64,000 nt of DNA from Barnesiella intestinihominis YIT 11860 (GTDB taxonomy: Bacteria; Bacteroidota; Bacteroidia; Bacteroidales; Barnesiellaceae), in contig NZ_JH815203.1 in NCBI RefSeq assembly GCF_000296465.1, positions 620,001 through 684,000 on the forward strand, written 5' to 3'. Of this stretch, positions 9,293 through 17,646 are shown piece after piece (the stretch's first letter is position 1; every line of letters starts with the position of its first letter). Both the position numbers and the translations under genes were made by a program. The notes below the pieces were generated by a model that saw nothing but the letters and a program-made list of their open reading frames with translations, searched no databases and was not told where the DNA came from.

Positions 9293-9359
9293 CACCCTCC
9301 TCCTCTGTGTTTTGCACAGCAAAATATAGGGGAGGTGGCACGCAGTGACGGAGGGGTTA
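9293..9359 (+). repeat. Double-hairpin palindromic repeat, CAC-GCA-GTG variant
   Basis: TTTTGC-ACA-GCAAAA hairpin, AGGGGAGG, then CAC-GCA-GTG and GGAGGGGTTA. It is preceded by a short motif (about 9261-9292) that recurs at about 21083. Confidence 0.8.
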
Positions 9360-9389
9360 GAAAACATCGGCAGTAACAAATCAGGTATC

Positions 9390-9475
9390 ACCCTCTCCCC
9401 TGCCGTGTCCCGTGGCATTACGGGGTGTTTCCGTTAGGGAATATAGGGGGAGTGCCCAAAGGGCGAGGGGGTTAA
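9390..9475 (+). repeat. Double-hairpin palindromic repeat, TTCC/GCCC type
   Basis: The first hairpin is TTCC-GTTA-GGGAA inside a CTCCCC...AGGGGGAG context; the second is GCCC-AAA-GGGC; it ends GAGGGGGTTA. Stem bases differ from the TTTTGC type on both arms. Confidence 0.8.
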
Positions 9476-9510
9476 ACCCCACAATCAAAAACTCTTATGG
9501 AATCTTACAA

Positions 9511-10194
9511 CTATTTCCCTAAAAGAGGAGAAATATATTCAAGAACCTTTTGCAAATGATCGACCTTACTCCACTTGATCTTATTCGCTTTAAGAAATAC
9601 ATCAAACTCTTTTCTATTCGATTCGGGCAAGAGCTTCGAAACAGATTTTTTATTGGCATTGACAATTTCACCACCGATAATGAAACACAACCGAGTAGAC
9701 ACCGGTAATGTCTGTCCGTTTTCACGCTCCACGCGAATCATATCGTAATTGAGATTGGCAATGCCGCCGAGCTGTAAACTCGACAAATTATCGACCGCCG
9801 AAGTAGACGACGATGTACCGTAAGCCCCCGTCCCTTGCAGCAAACGGTCGAAATCGCCCGTCGTCCTACGACCGAGAATCGCTTGCGGTGTCTCGCCCAA
9901 TACCTCGATAAAAAAATTCTCGCAACGTACGAATTCGGTACTGTCGGCAAAAACAACCCGACCGATATCGTTTTGATTATCGGGACAGTATATCTGCGAA
10001 CCATTCAAATAGTGCAAATCGTTACGCAATAAATGAATGTTTACTTTCGCCTCCCCTTTATTCCCCGATTTGGAATAAATAGAAGCCTCCATAAAATCAT
10101 CGAATAAATACGGCCACATAGTTGTAGGCTCTCCCGCCCGAAGCCCAAGAGAGGTAATCACCCCCAGTAATCCGGCAAATAACAATCTTTTCAT
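9511..10194 (-). CDS. Exported protein of unknown function
   Basis: 227 aa from the ATG at 10194. A longer frame opens at 10233, but a promoter (CTTG-N19-TAATTTTG) sits inside that extension, and the shorter form begins with a proper signal peptide 'MKRLLFAGLLGVITSLGLRAG'. The mature protein has no motif I recognise. It has a region with 'DIGRVVFADSTEFVRCENFFIEVLG' and 'GGIANLNYDMIRVERENG' that looks beta-rich, and a basic/hydrophobic C-terminus. It is divergent from the M16 protease gene and shares its 127-bp upstream region, so the two may be co-regulated. Confidence 0.7.
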   Translation of the reverse strand: MKRLLFAGLLGVITSLGLRAGEPTTMWPYLFDDFMEASIYSKSGNKGEAKVNIHLLRNDLHYLNGSQIYCPDNQNDIGRVVFADSTEFVRCENFFIEVLGETPQAILGRRTTGDFDRLLQGTGAYGTSSSTSAVDNLSSLQLGGIANLNYDMIRVERENGQTLPVSTRLCFIIGGEIVNANKKSVSKLLPESNRKEFDVFLKANKIKWSKVDHLQKVLEYISPLLGK

Positions 10195-10215
10195 AAGAAT
10201 AAATTTATAAACATT

Positions 10216-10246
10216 CAAAATTAAATTTGTCAAAAACGACTACAAG
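10216..10246 (-). promoter_or_regulatory. Promoter of the exported unknown
   Basis: The minus strand reads CTTG (10243-10246), 19 bp, then TAATTTTG (10216-10223), close to the consensus TTTG-N19-21-TAnnTTTG. Transcription would start about 15 bp before the ATG at 10194. Confidence 0.6.
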
Positions 10247-10261
10247 TTAGTAATTTTATGT

Positions 10262-10269
10262 TATTTTTG
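10262..10269 (+). promoter_or_regulatory. Candidate -7 element for the M16 protease
   Basis: TATTTTTG matches TAnnTTTG and lies 52 bp before the ATG. No TTTG box is seen at the expected distance. Confidence 0.45.
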
Positions 10270-10321
10270 CTCCTAAGAATAGGAATATTTTGCAAACACA
10301 ATCACACAAATACTTAACAAT

Positions 10322-13216
10322 ATGAAAATCAAACATCTATTGTGCTTTATCGCGCTATGTCTGTTTTTTACTCCGGGTAAAGCCCAACAACTTAGCGTAA
10401 TGACTCTACGTAATGGAGCAACGGTTTACATTTGGGAAGACAAAAGTAAACCCGATGTATTCGGTATGATCGCTTTCAAAGTAGGCTCGGTCGACGATCC
10501 CGAACAATACACCGGACTGGCTCATTACTTGGAGCATGTCATGTTCAAAGGGACCCAAACCATCGATGCACTGGATTGGGAAAAAGAGAAACCCATCTAT
10601 GAAAAAATTATCGCCAAGTATGACGAACGAGCAGCATTAAGCGACCCCGCTGCCCGCGAAGCCGTAGACAAGGAAATTAACGACCTGACCCGTGAAGCAG
10701 CCCAATATGCCGCAGGAAATGAATTTTCCCTTTTGGTAGACCACATGGGAGGACAAGGACTAAACGCCAGCACAGGCTACGACCAAACGGAATACCACAA
10801 TTCTTTCCCGCCTTCGCAACTCGAAAAATGGCTCGAAATCTATTCCGAACGTCTTATAGACCCCGTATTCCGGGGCTTCCAGACCGAATTGGAAGCCGTA
10901 TACGAAGAGTACAACATGTATAACGACGACCGCGGATCGAGAATGAGAGAGTTCATCTATGAACAAGCATTCGGAGATCACCCGTACGCCCGTCCCATTA
11001 TCGGTCTCCCCGAACACTTGAAAAATCCCCAGTTGAGTAAACTGATCGATTTCTATAATACATGGTATGGTCCTCAGAATATGTCTATCATTCTGGTAGG
11101 TAACATCGACGCCAAAGAGGCAATACCGATGATTCGCGATAAATTCGAAAGAGTTCCCCGCCGAGCCGAGATACATCGGGAAAAGAAACCCGTCCGCCAA
11201 TTCAAAGGTCGCACGGAAAAGAGCGCGAAAATTTTCTATTATCCTATGCTGGCCCTCATTTATAACGGAGTTCCTTCGAACGACAAAGAAGAAATCGCAT
11301 TGGAAATCTGTTGCCAACTTCTCTCCAATTCACAAAAAACCGGTATCCTCGACAAACTGCAACTCGACGGCGACATCATGAGCGTAGGCGCATCTCAAAA
11401 TGCCATGCGAGATGCAGGGATTCTCATGATCAATGCCATTCCCTCTTTCGATGCGAACCAAAATCGTTGGGACAGTCACAAATCGGTAGAAAAAATCGTA
11501 TTATCCTCTTTGCGCCAACTGCAAAACGGGGAGTTCGACGAAGCGACCCTCGAAGCTATCAAACAAAACCTGATACGCGAATACGACCTGCAAATGGAAT
11601 CGAACGAAATGAAGGCTTATATCTTAGCCTCTCTTTTCAATACGGGAGCCGATCCGTCGGACATCGTCAACTTCAAAGAAAAAGTCAAAGCCGTCACCAT
11701 CGACGAGGTGAAAGCCGTAGCAAAAAAATACTTTAACGACAATTACCTCGCTTTGAATATTCAAGAAGCGAAAAACCTCGACAGCAAAGGACAAAAACTA
11801 AAAAAGCCCGATTACAAACCCATCGAGACGAAAAAAGGAGCCAAATCGGAATATGCTAAATGGGTAGAAAGTATACCGGTCAACATGCCCGAAGTAAAAT
11901 ACTGCGACTTCAACTCTATCCAACAAAAGCAAATCAACACACGCAGCAAACTGTTCTACAATCTCAACCCCGAGAACGACGTATTCACGATGACTTTGAA
12001 ATACGGCATCGGAACGAAAAAGATGCCTAAACTCGAATATGCCGTCGCCCTGATGAACAACGCAGGTATGCTGCCCGATATCGAACCGTTGGCATTCAAA
12101 CGGGCTATGGGCGAATTAAATGCAAATTGCACATACGCTGTGGACGACAACTACATGTATGTCATGATGAGCGGATACGAAAAAGATTTGGTAAAAGCCT
12201 GCCAGCTTCTTTCCAAACAAATCCTTTTCCCCAAACTCGACGACAAGCAGTTGCAAAGCCTCATCGGTAGCGCGTTCGGCTCTCGCCAGATGGAAAAAAG
12301 CAGTATCGGGACATTGGAAAGTGCCCTCACGTCATATGTATTATACAAGGATAGTTCAGACTACCTGCAACGCATCCCCACTCGTGATTTAATAGACCTT
12401 TCTATTACAGATCTGACGACTCAATTCCAAGCCGCCACGAATTACGAATGTGAAATCTATTACGTAGGTACGGCGCCATTCGACGACGTATATCAAGTAT
12501 TGAGCCAAAACTTGCCGTTGAAAGCGCAAGAAATGCCCTCTACCTCTCCCGAATTACGTCCTCGACAACAATATACCGAAAATACGATTTTCTTCCTGCC
12601 CAACAGCAAAGCGACTCAAAGTAAAATATACTTCTTTATAGAAGGAAAACCATTCGATGTAAAAGACGATATATTCATCGAAGCCTTTTCAAGCTACTTT
12701 GGAGCCGGATTCGGAAGCCTCGTCGTAGATGAAATTCGCGAAAAACGAGCCATGGCATATACCTCCTACGGTATCGTGGGAACTCCCTCCGTTGCCGGTC
12801 GAAACACGCTATTTCAAGGATTTGTCGGCACTCAGGGAGACAAAACGCTCGACGCTATCGAAATTTACATGAATTTGTTGAAAGATATGCCGTCCACACC
12901 CGAACGTTTCGACGTAGTAAAAACCAATATCAAAGAATCTATCCTCAGTGCGAAACCGGGATTCCGTTCTGCAAGTGCCGTATATGAGGCATGGAAACGA
13001 ATGGGCTATACACAAGATCCGGCCATCGACAAAATGAAAAAGATCGAAACGCTCAAATTCGAGGACATCATCGATTTCTACAACGAGAACATCAAGGGAA
13101 AACCGGTTGTTATCGCCATCGTAGGAAATCCGAAAGATTTCGATACTAAGGCTCTTGAAAAATACGGAAAAGTAGTCAAAGTTTCCGAGTCAAAACTATT
13201 CTCCGATAGCTTCTGA
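10322..13216 (+). CDS. M16-family zinc metalloprotease (pitrilysin/insulinase type), two-domain, exported
   Basis: A 964-aa protein with a signal peptide ending near 'GKAQQ'. The inverted zinc motif HxxEH is intact: H68-Y-L-E71-H72 in 'GLAHYLEHVMFKGT', with the downstream acidic segment 'FQTELEAVYEEYN' supplying the third ligand. The C-terminal half (from about residue 520) repeats the M16 fold without HxxEH, as is usual for the inactive partner domain, and carries 'RE-KRAMAYTSYG', a typical M16 C-domain motif. It probably degrades peptides in the periplasm or at the outer membrane. It stands alone, with its own promoter element and a strong terminator at 13247. Confidence 0.93.
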   Translation: MKIKHLLCFIALCLFFTPGKAQQLSVMTLRNGATVYIWEDKSKPDVFGMIAFKVGSVDDPEQYTGLAHYLEHVMFKGTQTIDALDWEKEKPIYEKIIAKYDERAALSDPAAREAVDKEINDLTREAAQYAAGNEFSLLVDHMGGQGLNASTGYDQTEYHNSFPPSQLEKWLEIYSERLIDPVFRGFQTELEAVYEEYNMYNDDRGSRMREFIYEQAFGDHPYARPIIGLPEHLKNPQLSKLIDFYNTWYGPQNMSIILVGNIDAKEAIPMIRDKFERVPRRAEIHREKKPVRQFKGRTEKSAKIFYYPMLALIYNGVPSNDKEEIALEICCQLLSNSQKTGILDKLQLDGDIMSVGASQNAMRDAGILMINAIPSFDANQNRWDSHKSVEKIVLSSLRQLQNGEFDEATLEAIKQNLIREYDLQMESNEMKAYILASLFNTGADPSDIVNFKEKVKAVTIDEVKAVAKKYFNDNYLALNIQEAKNLDSKGQKLKKPDYKPIETKKGAKSEYAKWVESIPVNMPEVKYCDFNSIQQKQINTRSKLFYNLNPENDVFTMTLKYGIGTKKMPKLEYAVALMNNAGMLPDIEPLAFKRAMGELNANCTYAVDDNYMYVMMSGYEKDLVKACQLLSKQILFPKLDDKQLQSLIGSAFGSRQMEKSSIGTLESALTSYVLYKDSSDYLQRIPTRDLIDLSITDLTTQFQAATNYECEIYYVGTAPFDDVYQVLSQNLPLKAQEMPSTSPELRPRQQYTENTIFFLPNSKATQSKIYFFIEGKPFDVKDDIFIEAFSSYFGAGFGSLVVDEIREKRAMAYTSYGIVGTPSVAGRNTLFQGFVGTQGDKTLDAIEIYMNLLKDMPSTPERFDVVKTNIKESILSAKPGFRSASAVYEAWKRMGYTQDPAIDKMKKIETLKFEDIIDFYNENIKGKPVVIAIVGNPKDFDTKALEKYGKVVKVSESKLFSDSF

Positions 13217-13246
13217 TAAGCCAACGATCAGAGAAAATAAAATCTT

Positions 13247-13290
13247 AAAAAGTGAGGGTCTCGAATGGCATTTCGAGACCCTCGCTTTTT
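13247..13290 (+). terminator. Terminator of the M16 protease gene
   Basis: A long hairpin AAAAAGTGAGGGTCTCGAA paired with TTCGAGACCCTCGCTTTTT (one G-T wobble), ending in a T-run, 30 bp after the stop codon. Confidence 0.9.
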
Positions 13291-13328
13291 AGCCATAACG
13301 CACCCGCCAACTCCACTCGCTATTCTTA

Positions 13329-13520
13329 GAAGCTGTTTTAAATTTATTCCGAGACAGATTGAGATCTATGTTGAAGCAGATTGGAGTCCGAGATAGGCAG
13401 TCAATAGCGGGCTATTGATAAAAATCAAGGGATTCTAGATGCGAGACAGGGGCGCAATATGGCCGGAACATACCTGCTTGAAATGATAATATTATTTCTC
13501 TATAAATTTAAAACAGCTTC
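13329..13520 (+). mobile_element. 192-bp MITE, copy 2
   Basis: Same terminal repeats, length and orientation as copy 1, with about a dozen scattered base differences. It is flanked by TTA on both sides (13326-13328 and 13521-13523), a 3-bp target duplication. It lies between the terminator at 13247 and the choloylglycine hydrolase gene. Confidence 0.9.
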
Positions 13521-13606
13521 TTAAATAAACCTAAGAACCCGTTTAATGTTCCTTTTAAACCGATAATAATCGCCCATCGATTGTTCTTAAAAAAACAACC
13601 TCTATA

Positions 13607-14686
13607 ATGAAAGTAAATATGAACATAATGAAAAAAAGTATGACAGGAGCATTTTTAGCGTTGGCAGCCGTTTCAACCGGGAACATAGAGCCTATGGAAG
13701 CCTGTACACGCGCCGTGTATATCGGCCCCGAACAAATGGTAATAACAGGCCGTACGATGGACTGGAAAGAAGACATTATGTCGAACATCTACGTCTTTCC
13801 TCGTGGAATGAAACGAGCCGGATACAACAAGGGCGAAACCGTGAATTGGACCTCTAAATACGGAAGTGTAATTGCGACAGGATACGATATAGGAACCTGT
13901 GACGGAATAAACGAAAAAGGATTGGTGGCAAGCCTGCTATTTTTACCCGAGTCCGTCTATTCACTGCCGGGCGATACCCGTCCGGTAATGGGAATCAGCA
14001 TATGGACCCAATATGTACTCGACAATTTTGCAACTGTGCACGAAGCTGTCGAAGAATTGAAAAAAGAAACCTTCCGCATAGACGCTCCACGCATGCCGAA
14101 CAATGGACCCGAATCTACCCTGCACTTAGCAATTACCGACGAAACCGGGAATACGGCAATCTTGGAATATCTCGACGGGAAACTGAATATCCACGAAGGA
14201 AAAGAATATAGAGTGATGACAAACTCACCTCGGTATGAAGAACAATTAGCCATTAACCGCTATTGGGAAGAAATCGGAGGACTGGTAATGTTACCGGGAA
14301 CAAACCGGGCGAGCGACCGTTTTGTACGAGCTTCTTTCTACATAAAAGCAATCCCCCAAACCTCCGATGCCAAAATCGCAGTACCCAGTGTATTGAGTGT
14401 CATGCGCAATGTATCGGTTCCCTTAGGTATAAATACACCCGACAAACCGCACATCTCCTCTACCCGTTGGAGGTCAATCTCCGATCAAAAGAACAAAGTA
14501 TATTACTTCGAATCGACACTCACCCCCAATTTATTTTGGCTCGACTTGAAGAAAATAGATTTCAGTCCGTCGGCAAAAGTGAAAAAACTCCCGCTATCGA
14601 ACGGAGAAATTTATGCAGACGATGCTATAAAAGATTTACGAGACAGCAAACCTTTCGATTTTCTGTTTCAAACCCCGGTGATGTAA
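13607..14686 (+). CDS. Choloylglycine hydrolase family amidase (bile salt hydrolase / penicillin V acylase like)
   Basis: A 359-aa Ntn-hydrolase. The catalytic cysteine is Cys33 in 'MEACTRAVYIG', exposed after removal of an N-terminal signal peptide, as in Bacteroides bile salt hydrolases. Other active-site motifs are visible: 'GRTMDW' (Arg49, Asp52), 'TNSPRYEEQ' with the conserved Asn, and 'ASDRFVRASFY' with the conserved Arg. It hydrolyses amide bonds of conjugated bile salts or related N-acyl compounds, and probably acts in the periplasm. The exact substrate cannot be read from sequence. The start may be any of the three Met codons in 'MKVNMNIMKK'. It stands alone, 86 bp after MITE copy 2. 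Confidence 0.92.
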   Translation: MKVNMNIMKKSMTGAFLALAAVSTGNIEPMEACTRAVYIGPEQMVITGRTMDWKEDIMSNIYVFPRGMKRAGYNKGETVNWTSKYGSVIATGYDIGTCDGINEKGLVASLLFLPESVYSLPGDTRPVMGISIWTQYVLDNFATVHEAVEELKKETFRIDAPRMPNNGPESTLHLAITDETGNTAILEYLDGKLNIHEGKEYRVMTNSPRYEEQLAINRYWEEIGGLVMLPGTNRASDRFVRASFYIKAIPQTSDAKIAVPSVLSVMRNVSVPLGINTPDKPHISSTRWRSISDQKNKVYYFESTLTPNLFWLDLKKIDFSPSAKVKKLPLSNGEIYADDAIKDLRDSKPFDFLFQTPVM

Positions 14687-14863
14687 TTCACCGGGCATTC
14701 CACATCATAGACATGAAACACAGCATAATAAATTGTACAAACACTTTAAGACAGACTTCCGAAATTTACGGAACGAATCAAACACTAAACACGACGCTCC
14801 ATTTGTCCGAAGAAAAATTTTTCGTACTTTTACCCGAAAATCTGTGACTTCAATCTCGTTCCG

Positions 14864-15175
14864 ATGAAACTGGACAAAAACAAAGTATTCTCATTCATTC
14901 GTAACCGGATCTCCGTCGGGAAATTATTTCTTGCCATATTCATTATTTTCATCATCTTCATCGATGAAAACAGCTGTATACAACGCATAAAATACGATGC
15001 CGAAATCAACGACCTGCGTAAACAAATAGCGGCACAAAACGATACGACCGAATACTACAACCATAGAATAGAAGAACTGAAAACCGACAAAAATATCATT
15101 GAACAAGTCGCGCGCGAACAATATCTTATGAGTAAACCCAACGAAGACATCTATCTCATCGAAAATAAAAAATAA
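14864..15175 (+). CDS. FtsB/DivIC-like septum formation initiator protein
   Basis: A 103-aa bitopic membrane protein. A single transmembrane segment (about residues 18-33, 'GKLFLAIFIIFIIFI') is followed by a coiled coil (about 43-75, 'DAEINDLRKQIAAQNDTTEYYNHRIEELKTD') and the family's C-terminal 'IEQVAREQYLMSKPNEDIYLI'. These proteins join the divisome at the septum. It is followed 22 bp later by a small membrane protein, a pairing that I believe is common in Bacteroidales, and probably forms an operon with it. Confidence 0.88.
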   Translation: MKLDKNKVFSFIRNRISVGKLFLAIFIIFIIFIDENSCIQRIKYDAEINDLRKQIAAQNDTTEYYNHRIEELKTDKNIIEQVAREQYLMSKPNEDIYLIENKK

Positions 15176-15197
15176 CACTATAACACATACGATAAAT

Positions 15198-15545
15198 ATG
15201 AACCAGCAAACACGCAATATACTATTCATGGTATCCTCCATTGCCGTCATTATAGGGGCGGCTATGCCCTTGTTCATGCTCAAAATGCCGTGGGTTCCAT
15301 ACATTTATGCTTTCGGAGCCGCAGGTATGGCCGTTTGCAGACTCACATTCCGTTACAAAGGGAAAAATTTCCGGTTAAAAAGACTCTACCACATCGAAAC
15401 ATTCTCCTCTCTCTTTTTGGTAGCCTCTTCATATTTCATGTTCAAAGAAGACCCCGATTGGATTATGTTGCTTACTGTCGCCGCTGTCCTACAATTATAT
15501 ACATCGATTCTCATTCCGCGAGTATCAAAGAAAGAAGAAAAATAA
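15198..15545 (+). CDS. Small multi-pass membrane protein of unknown function
   Basis: 115 aa with about four hydrophobic segments: residues 8-27, 32-47, 66-83 and 88-105. A basic cytoplasmic loop 'RYKGKNFRLKRLYH' lies in the middle and the tail is charged ('SKKEEK'). I do not recognise a catalytic motif. Its position directly behind the FtsB-like gene suggests a role in envelope biogenesis or division, but that is context only. Confidence 0.75.
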   Translation: MNQQTRNILFMVSSIAVIIGAAMPLFMLKMPWVPYIYAFGAAGMAVCRLTFRYKGKNFRLKRLYHIETFSSLFLVASSYFMFKEDPDWIMLLTVAAVLQLYTSILIPRVSKKEEK

Positions 15546-15560
15546 GCTACTCCCAACCAC

Positions 15561-15641
15561 TTCCCTTACCGTGCCCCGTAGTCTTACGGGGTGTTTTACA
15601 CCGCAAAATATAGGGAGAGTGCCCAAAGGGCAAGGGGGTTA
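15561..15641 (+). repeat. Double-hairpin palindromic repeat, hybrid type
   Basis: A CCCGTAGtctTACGGGG arm, then TTTTAC-ACC-GCAAAA, then GCCC-AAA-GGGC and AGGGGGTTA. It combines parts of the TTTTGC and GCCC variants. Confidence 0.75.
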
Positions 15642-15655
15642 GAATACAAGGAAGA

Positions 15656-15898
15656 ACCCCCGATTCCGCCTTTATCGGGCGGTGAAGTCGCAAGGAAGAC
15701 GGAGGGAAAAGGGCGAGGACTGTTTGAGCGAAGCGAGTTCCTCAGACCCCGACGGCGACCGTAGCGACGAACCCAAAAGTCCGATAACCGCGGCGGCGCT
15801 TCTTGGTTCGTTCTTCTCGCTGTTGAGAAGAATGAACAAATAAAGCGAATTAGTGTAACAAGGGCTTTCTTTGGCTGGGAAAGAAAATTCTTTGTATC
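15656..15898 (+). repeat. Long multi-hairpin repeat element, copy 3
   Basis: Full-length copy, including the CCGCC/GGGCGG hairpin, the GC-rich core, the GTTCGTTCTTCTC stem and a drifted 3' stem (GGGCTTTCTTT with AAAGAAAATTC). Confidence 0.7.
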
Positions 15899-15962
15899 AC
15901 AATCCTCCCTTGCCGTGCCCCGTATGCGGGGTATCGCACTGCGATGAGCGGAGGGTTACTCT

Positions 15963-16027
15963 CACCCTCCTCCCCTGTGTTTTGCATCGTAAAATATAGG
16001 GGAGGGGTCCGTAAGGACGGAGGGGTT
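15963..16027 (+). repeat. Double-hairpin palindromic repeat, GTCC-GTAA-GGAC variant
   Basis: CTCCCCT...TTTTGC-ATC-GTAAAA...AGGGGAG with GTCC-GTAA-GGAC and GGAGGGGTTA. Confidence 0.8.
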
Positions 16028-16060
16028 AAAAATACCCGAAGCGAAAGTAATAGAATTAGT

Positions 16061-16123
16061 CCTCCTCTCCCCCTGTGTTCCTACAAGGAATATAGGGGGA
16101 GTGCCCAAAGGGCAAGGGGGTTA
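16061..16123 (+). repeat. Double-hairpin palindromic repeat, TTCCT/GCCC type
   Basis: TCCCCCTG...TTCCT-ACA-AGGAA...AGGGGGA followed by GCCC-AAA-GGGC and AGGGGGTTA. Confidence 0.8.
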
Positions 16124-16179
16124 AAACAGAAACAGTAGAACGAATTTATTGAATCTTCAATGAGCGGAGGGTTACTATC

Positions 16180-16243
16180 ACCCTCCTCCCCTGTGTTTTG
16201 CAACGCAAAATATGGGGGAGGTGTCCAAAGGACGGAGGGGTTA
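16180..16243 (+). repeat. Double-hairpin palindromic repeat, GTCC-AAA-GGAC variant
   Basis: CTCCCCT...TTTTGC-AAC-GCAAAA...GGGGGAG with GTCC-AAA-GGAC and GGAGGGGTTA. Confidence 0.8.
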
Positions 16244-16387
16244 ATAAAAAAAGTACATGGATAACTAAGACAGCCCTTCCGGGTTCATTCTTCTCGCTGC
16301 TAAGAAGAATAAACGAATAGAAAGTATAATCATGCCATAATTCCACTATCCCCCTATCCTACCTTCGCAAAAAAAATCAAACGAGCG

Positions 16388-17017
16388 ATGATAGATACAA
16401 GATTCGAAACAACCATAGACCTGAGAGGGGAAATCGAGAACTACCGACAAGTGGCGCTCATCAAATACTACAAGATTCTCCTCGAACTCGACCCCCGTCG
16501 GGACAGGCTGACCATGCTCGCCGTCATTCGTTGTATCGACAAGCTCGAAAGACATTCCCAAGAACGAAAACGGCCACGAAACGACAAGAAGAAAATGCTG
16601 GCCGAAGGAACTCTCGCTTGGCACTATCAGAAACGCAACCAACTCTTCCGAAAAGCCGGACTATACGACATCGAGTCCACACAGTACCTCGTCGACCACG
16701 AAGAAATCTTCGACACACACGAGGAACGGGAAGAGCGCGAACGTTTCGAAGCCTGCCGTCGGGAAGCTCTCAGAAGGAAAACCGAAACGCACGGGGCCGA
16801 AGAAAAAGAATCCGTGCAACCGGCCATCGCTCACGAAGCCGATAAGGACCTGCAAGAAGACTGCACGACAGCCGGGTCCGGAATCCCGGCACACACCCCG
16901 CAGCCCTTATCGCCCCTATCCGGGAGCATCTGGTGCGGCGCTCCTGCCGGTAATCCCATTGGAGAACCTGCACCCGGATTCCATCGATCCTCTTTCGATT
17001 GCAACAGAAGAGAATAA
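16388..17017 (+). CDS. Hypothetical protein, charged, no recognised family
   Basis: A 209-aa open frame starting at ATG 16388. The first 120 residues are helical and charged, with a coiled-coil-like 'EEREERERFEACRREALRRK' near 112-131. The last 60 residues are low in structure and rich in Pro/Gly/Ser ('GSGIPAHTPQPLSPLSGSI'), which looks like read-through into non-coding sequence. It has no signal peptide or membrane segment. It sits just behind a repeat array and ahead of the blaI-type operon. It could be a lineage-specific gene or a degraded remnant. Confidence 0.45.
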   Translation: MIDTRFETTIDLRGEIENYRQVALIKYYKILLELDPRRDRLTMLAVIRCIDKLERHSQERKRPRNDKKKMLAEGTLAWHYQKRNQLFRKAGLYDIESTQYLVDHEEIFDTHEEREERERFEACRREALRRKTETHGAEEKESVQPAIAHEADKDLQEDCTTAGSGIPAHTPQPLSPLSGSIWCGAPAGNPIGEPAPGFHRSSFDCNRRE

Positions 17018-17215
17018 ATCCGACAGGTGGACGGTGAACCCACACAATCCGTTCCGATGAGTAAAACAATGAGAACTACCTTCCGCCACCGATCCGATGT
17101 AAATAGGAGAGAAAAGTTTTATAAACCCCTTCAATAAAATCCGATCGGCTCTCTCACCAGCCTAATAAGTTAAAAAAATAAAACATACTTTCAAATATTC
17201 GACACACTCTATTTC

Positions 17216-17240
17216 AAATCTACGAAAATTTCGTAGATTT
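17216..17240. promoter_or_regulatory. Operator for the BlaI-type repressor, overlapping the -7 box
   Basis: A perfect 25-bp palindrome: AAATCTACGAAA, a central A, and its complement TTTCGTAGATTT. Its inner CTACGAAAATTTCGTAG resembles the TACA/TGTA-type operators of BlaI/MecI repressors. The -7 element TAGATTTG (17234-17241) lies in the right arm, so repressor binding should block polymerase at this promoter. The ATG of the repressor gene is 24 bp downstream, indicating autoregulation. Confidence 0.8.
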
Positions 17241-17264
17241 GCGAAACAATCGTAGTAATAACAC

Positions 17265-17627
17265 ATGGAAAAACTGACACATCAAGAAGAAGAAATAATG
17301 CTCGTCATCTGGAAAAAGAAAAGAGGCATTATCAAAGATTTCCTAGAACAGCTGCCCGAACCGCAACCGCCCTACACGACAGTCGCTTCGATTGTCAAAA
17401 ATTTGGAGAAAAAAGGATTTCTGTCGAGCGAGAAAATAGGCAATACCTATTTATATATTCCACGAATAACCCAAACCGAGTATAAGAAAAAATTCTTATC
17501 GGGAATCGTAAAAAGCTATTTTTCAAATTCCTATAAAGAAATGGTCACATTCTTCGCCCACGAACAAAAACTCTCGGAAGAAGATTTGCGACAAATCATC
17601 GAAATGATCGAACGAGGTAAAAGCTAA
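17265..17627 (+). CDS. BlaI/MecI/CopY-family transcriptional repressor
   Basis: 120 aa with the BlaI winged-helix layout: 'LTHQEEEIMLVIWKKKRGIIKDFLEQLPEPQPPYTTVASIVKNLEKKGFLSSEKIGNTYLYIPRI'. The recognition helix lies around residues 37-50. The C-terminal part would mediate dimerisation and carry the cleavage site used by a BlaR1-type partner. It sits 24 bp after a perfect palindrome that overlaps its promoter, and 19 bp before the BlaR1-like gene. No beta-lactamase is present, so the target regulon is probably envelope stress rather than classical resistance. Confidence 0.93.
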   Translation: MEKLTHQEEEIMLVIWKKKRGIIKDFLEQLPEPQPPYTTVASIVKNLEKKGFLSSEKIGNTYLYIPRITQTEYKKKFLSGIVKSYFSNSYKEMVTFFAHEQKLSEEDLRQIIEMIERGKS

Positions 17628-17646
17628 CCCATAAAAAACTGAAAAC

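Larger units (their letters stand above)
8072..9510. other. Convergent spacer with MITE, terminator and repeats
   Basis: Between two convergent genes lie MITE copy 1, a terminator, a second copy of the long multi-hairpin element, four double-hairpin repeats and a reverse-oriented relative at about 8890-8967. Nothing here reads as a credible protein. Confidence 0.8.
15546..16387. other. Repeat-filled spacer
   Basis: It contains four double-hairpin repeats, copy 3 of the long multi-hairpin element, a separate fragment of its GTTC-TTCTTCTC stem at about 16280-16318, and a short motif at 16130-16178 that recurs at 20811 and 21183. No credible gene is seen. Confidence 0.8.

Noticed and set aside
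10195-10233. Longer N-terminus for the exported unknown
   Set aside because: The extension covers a promoter and hides the signal peptide that begins at 10194.
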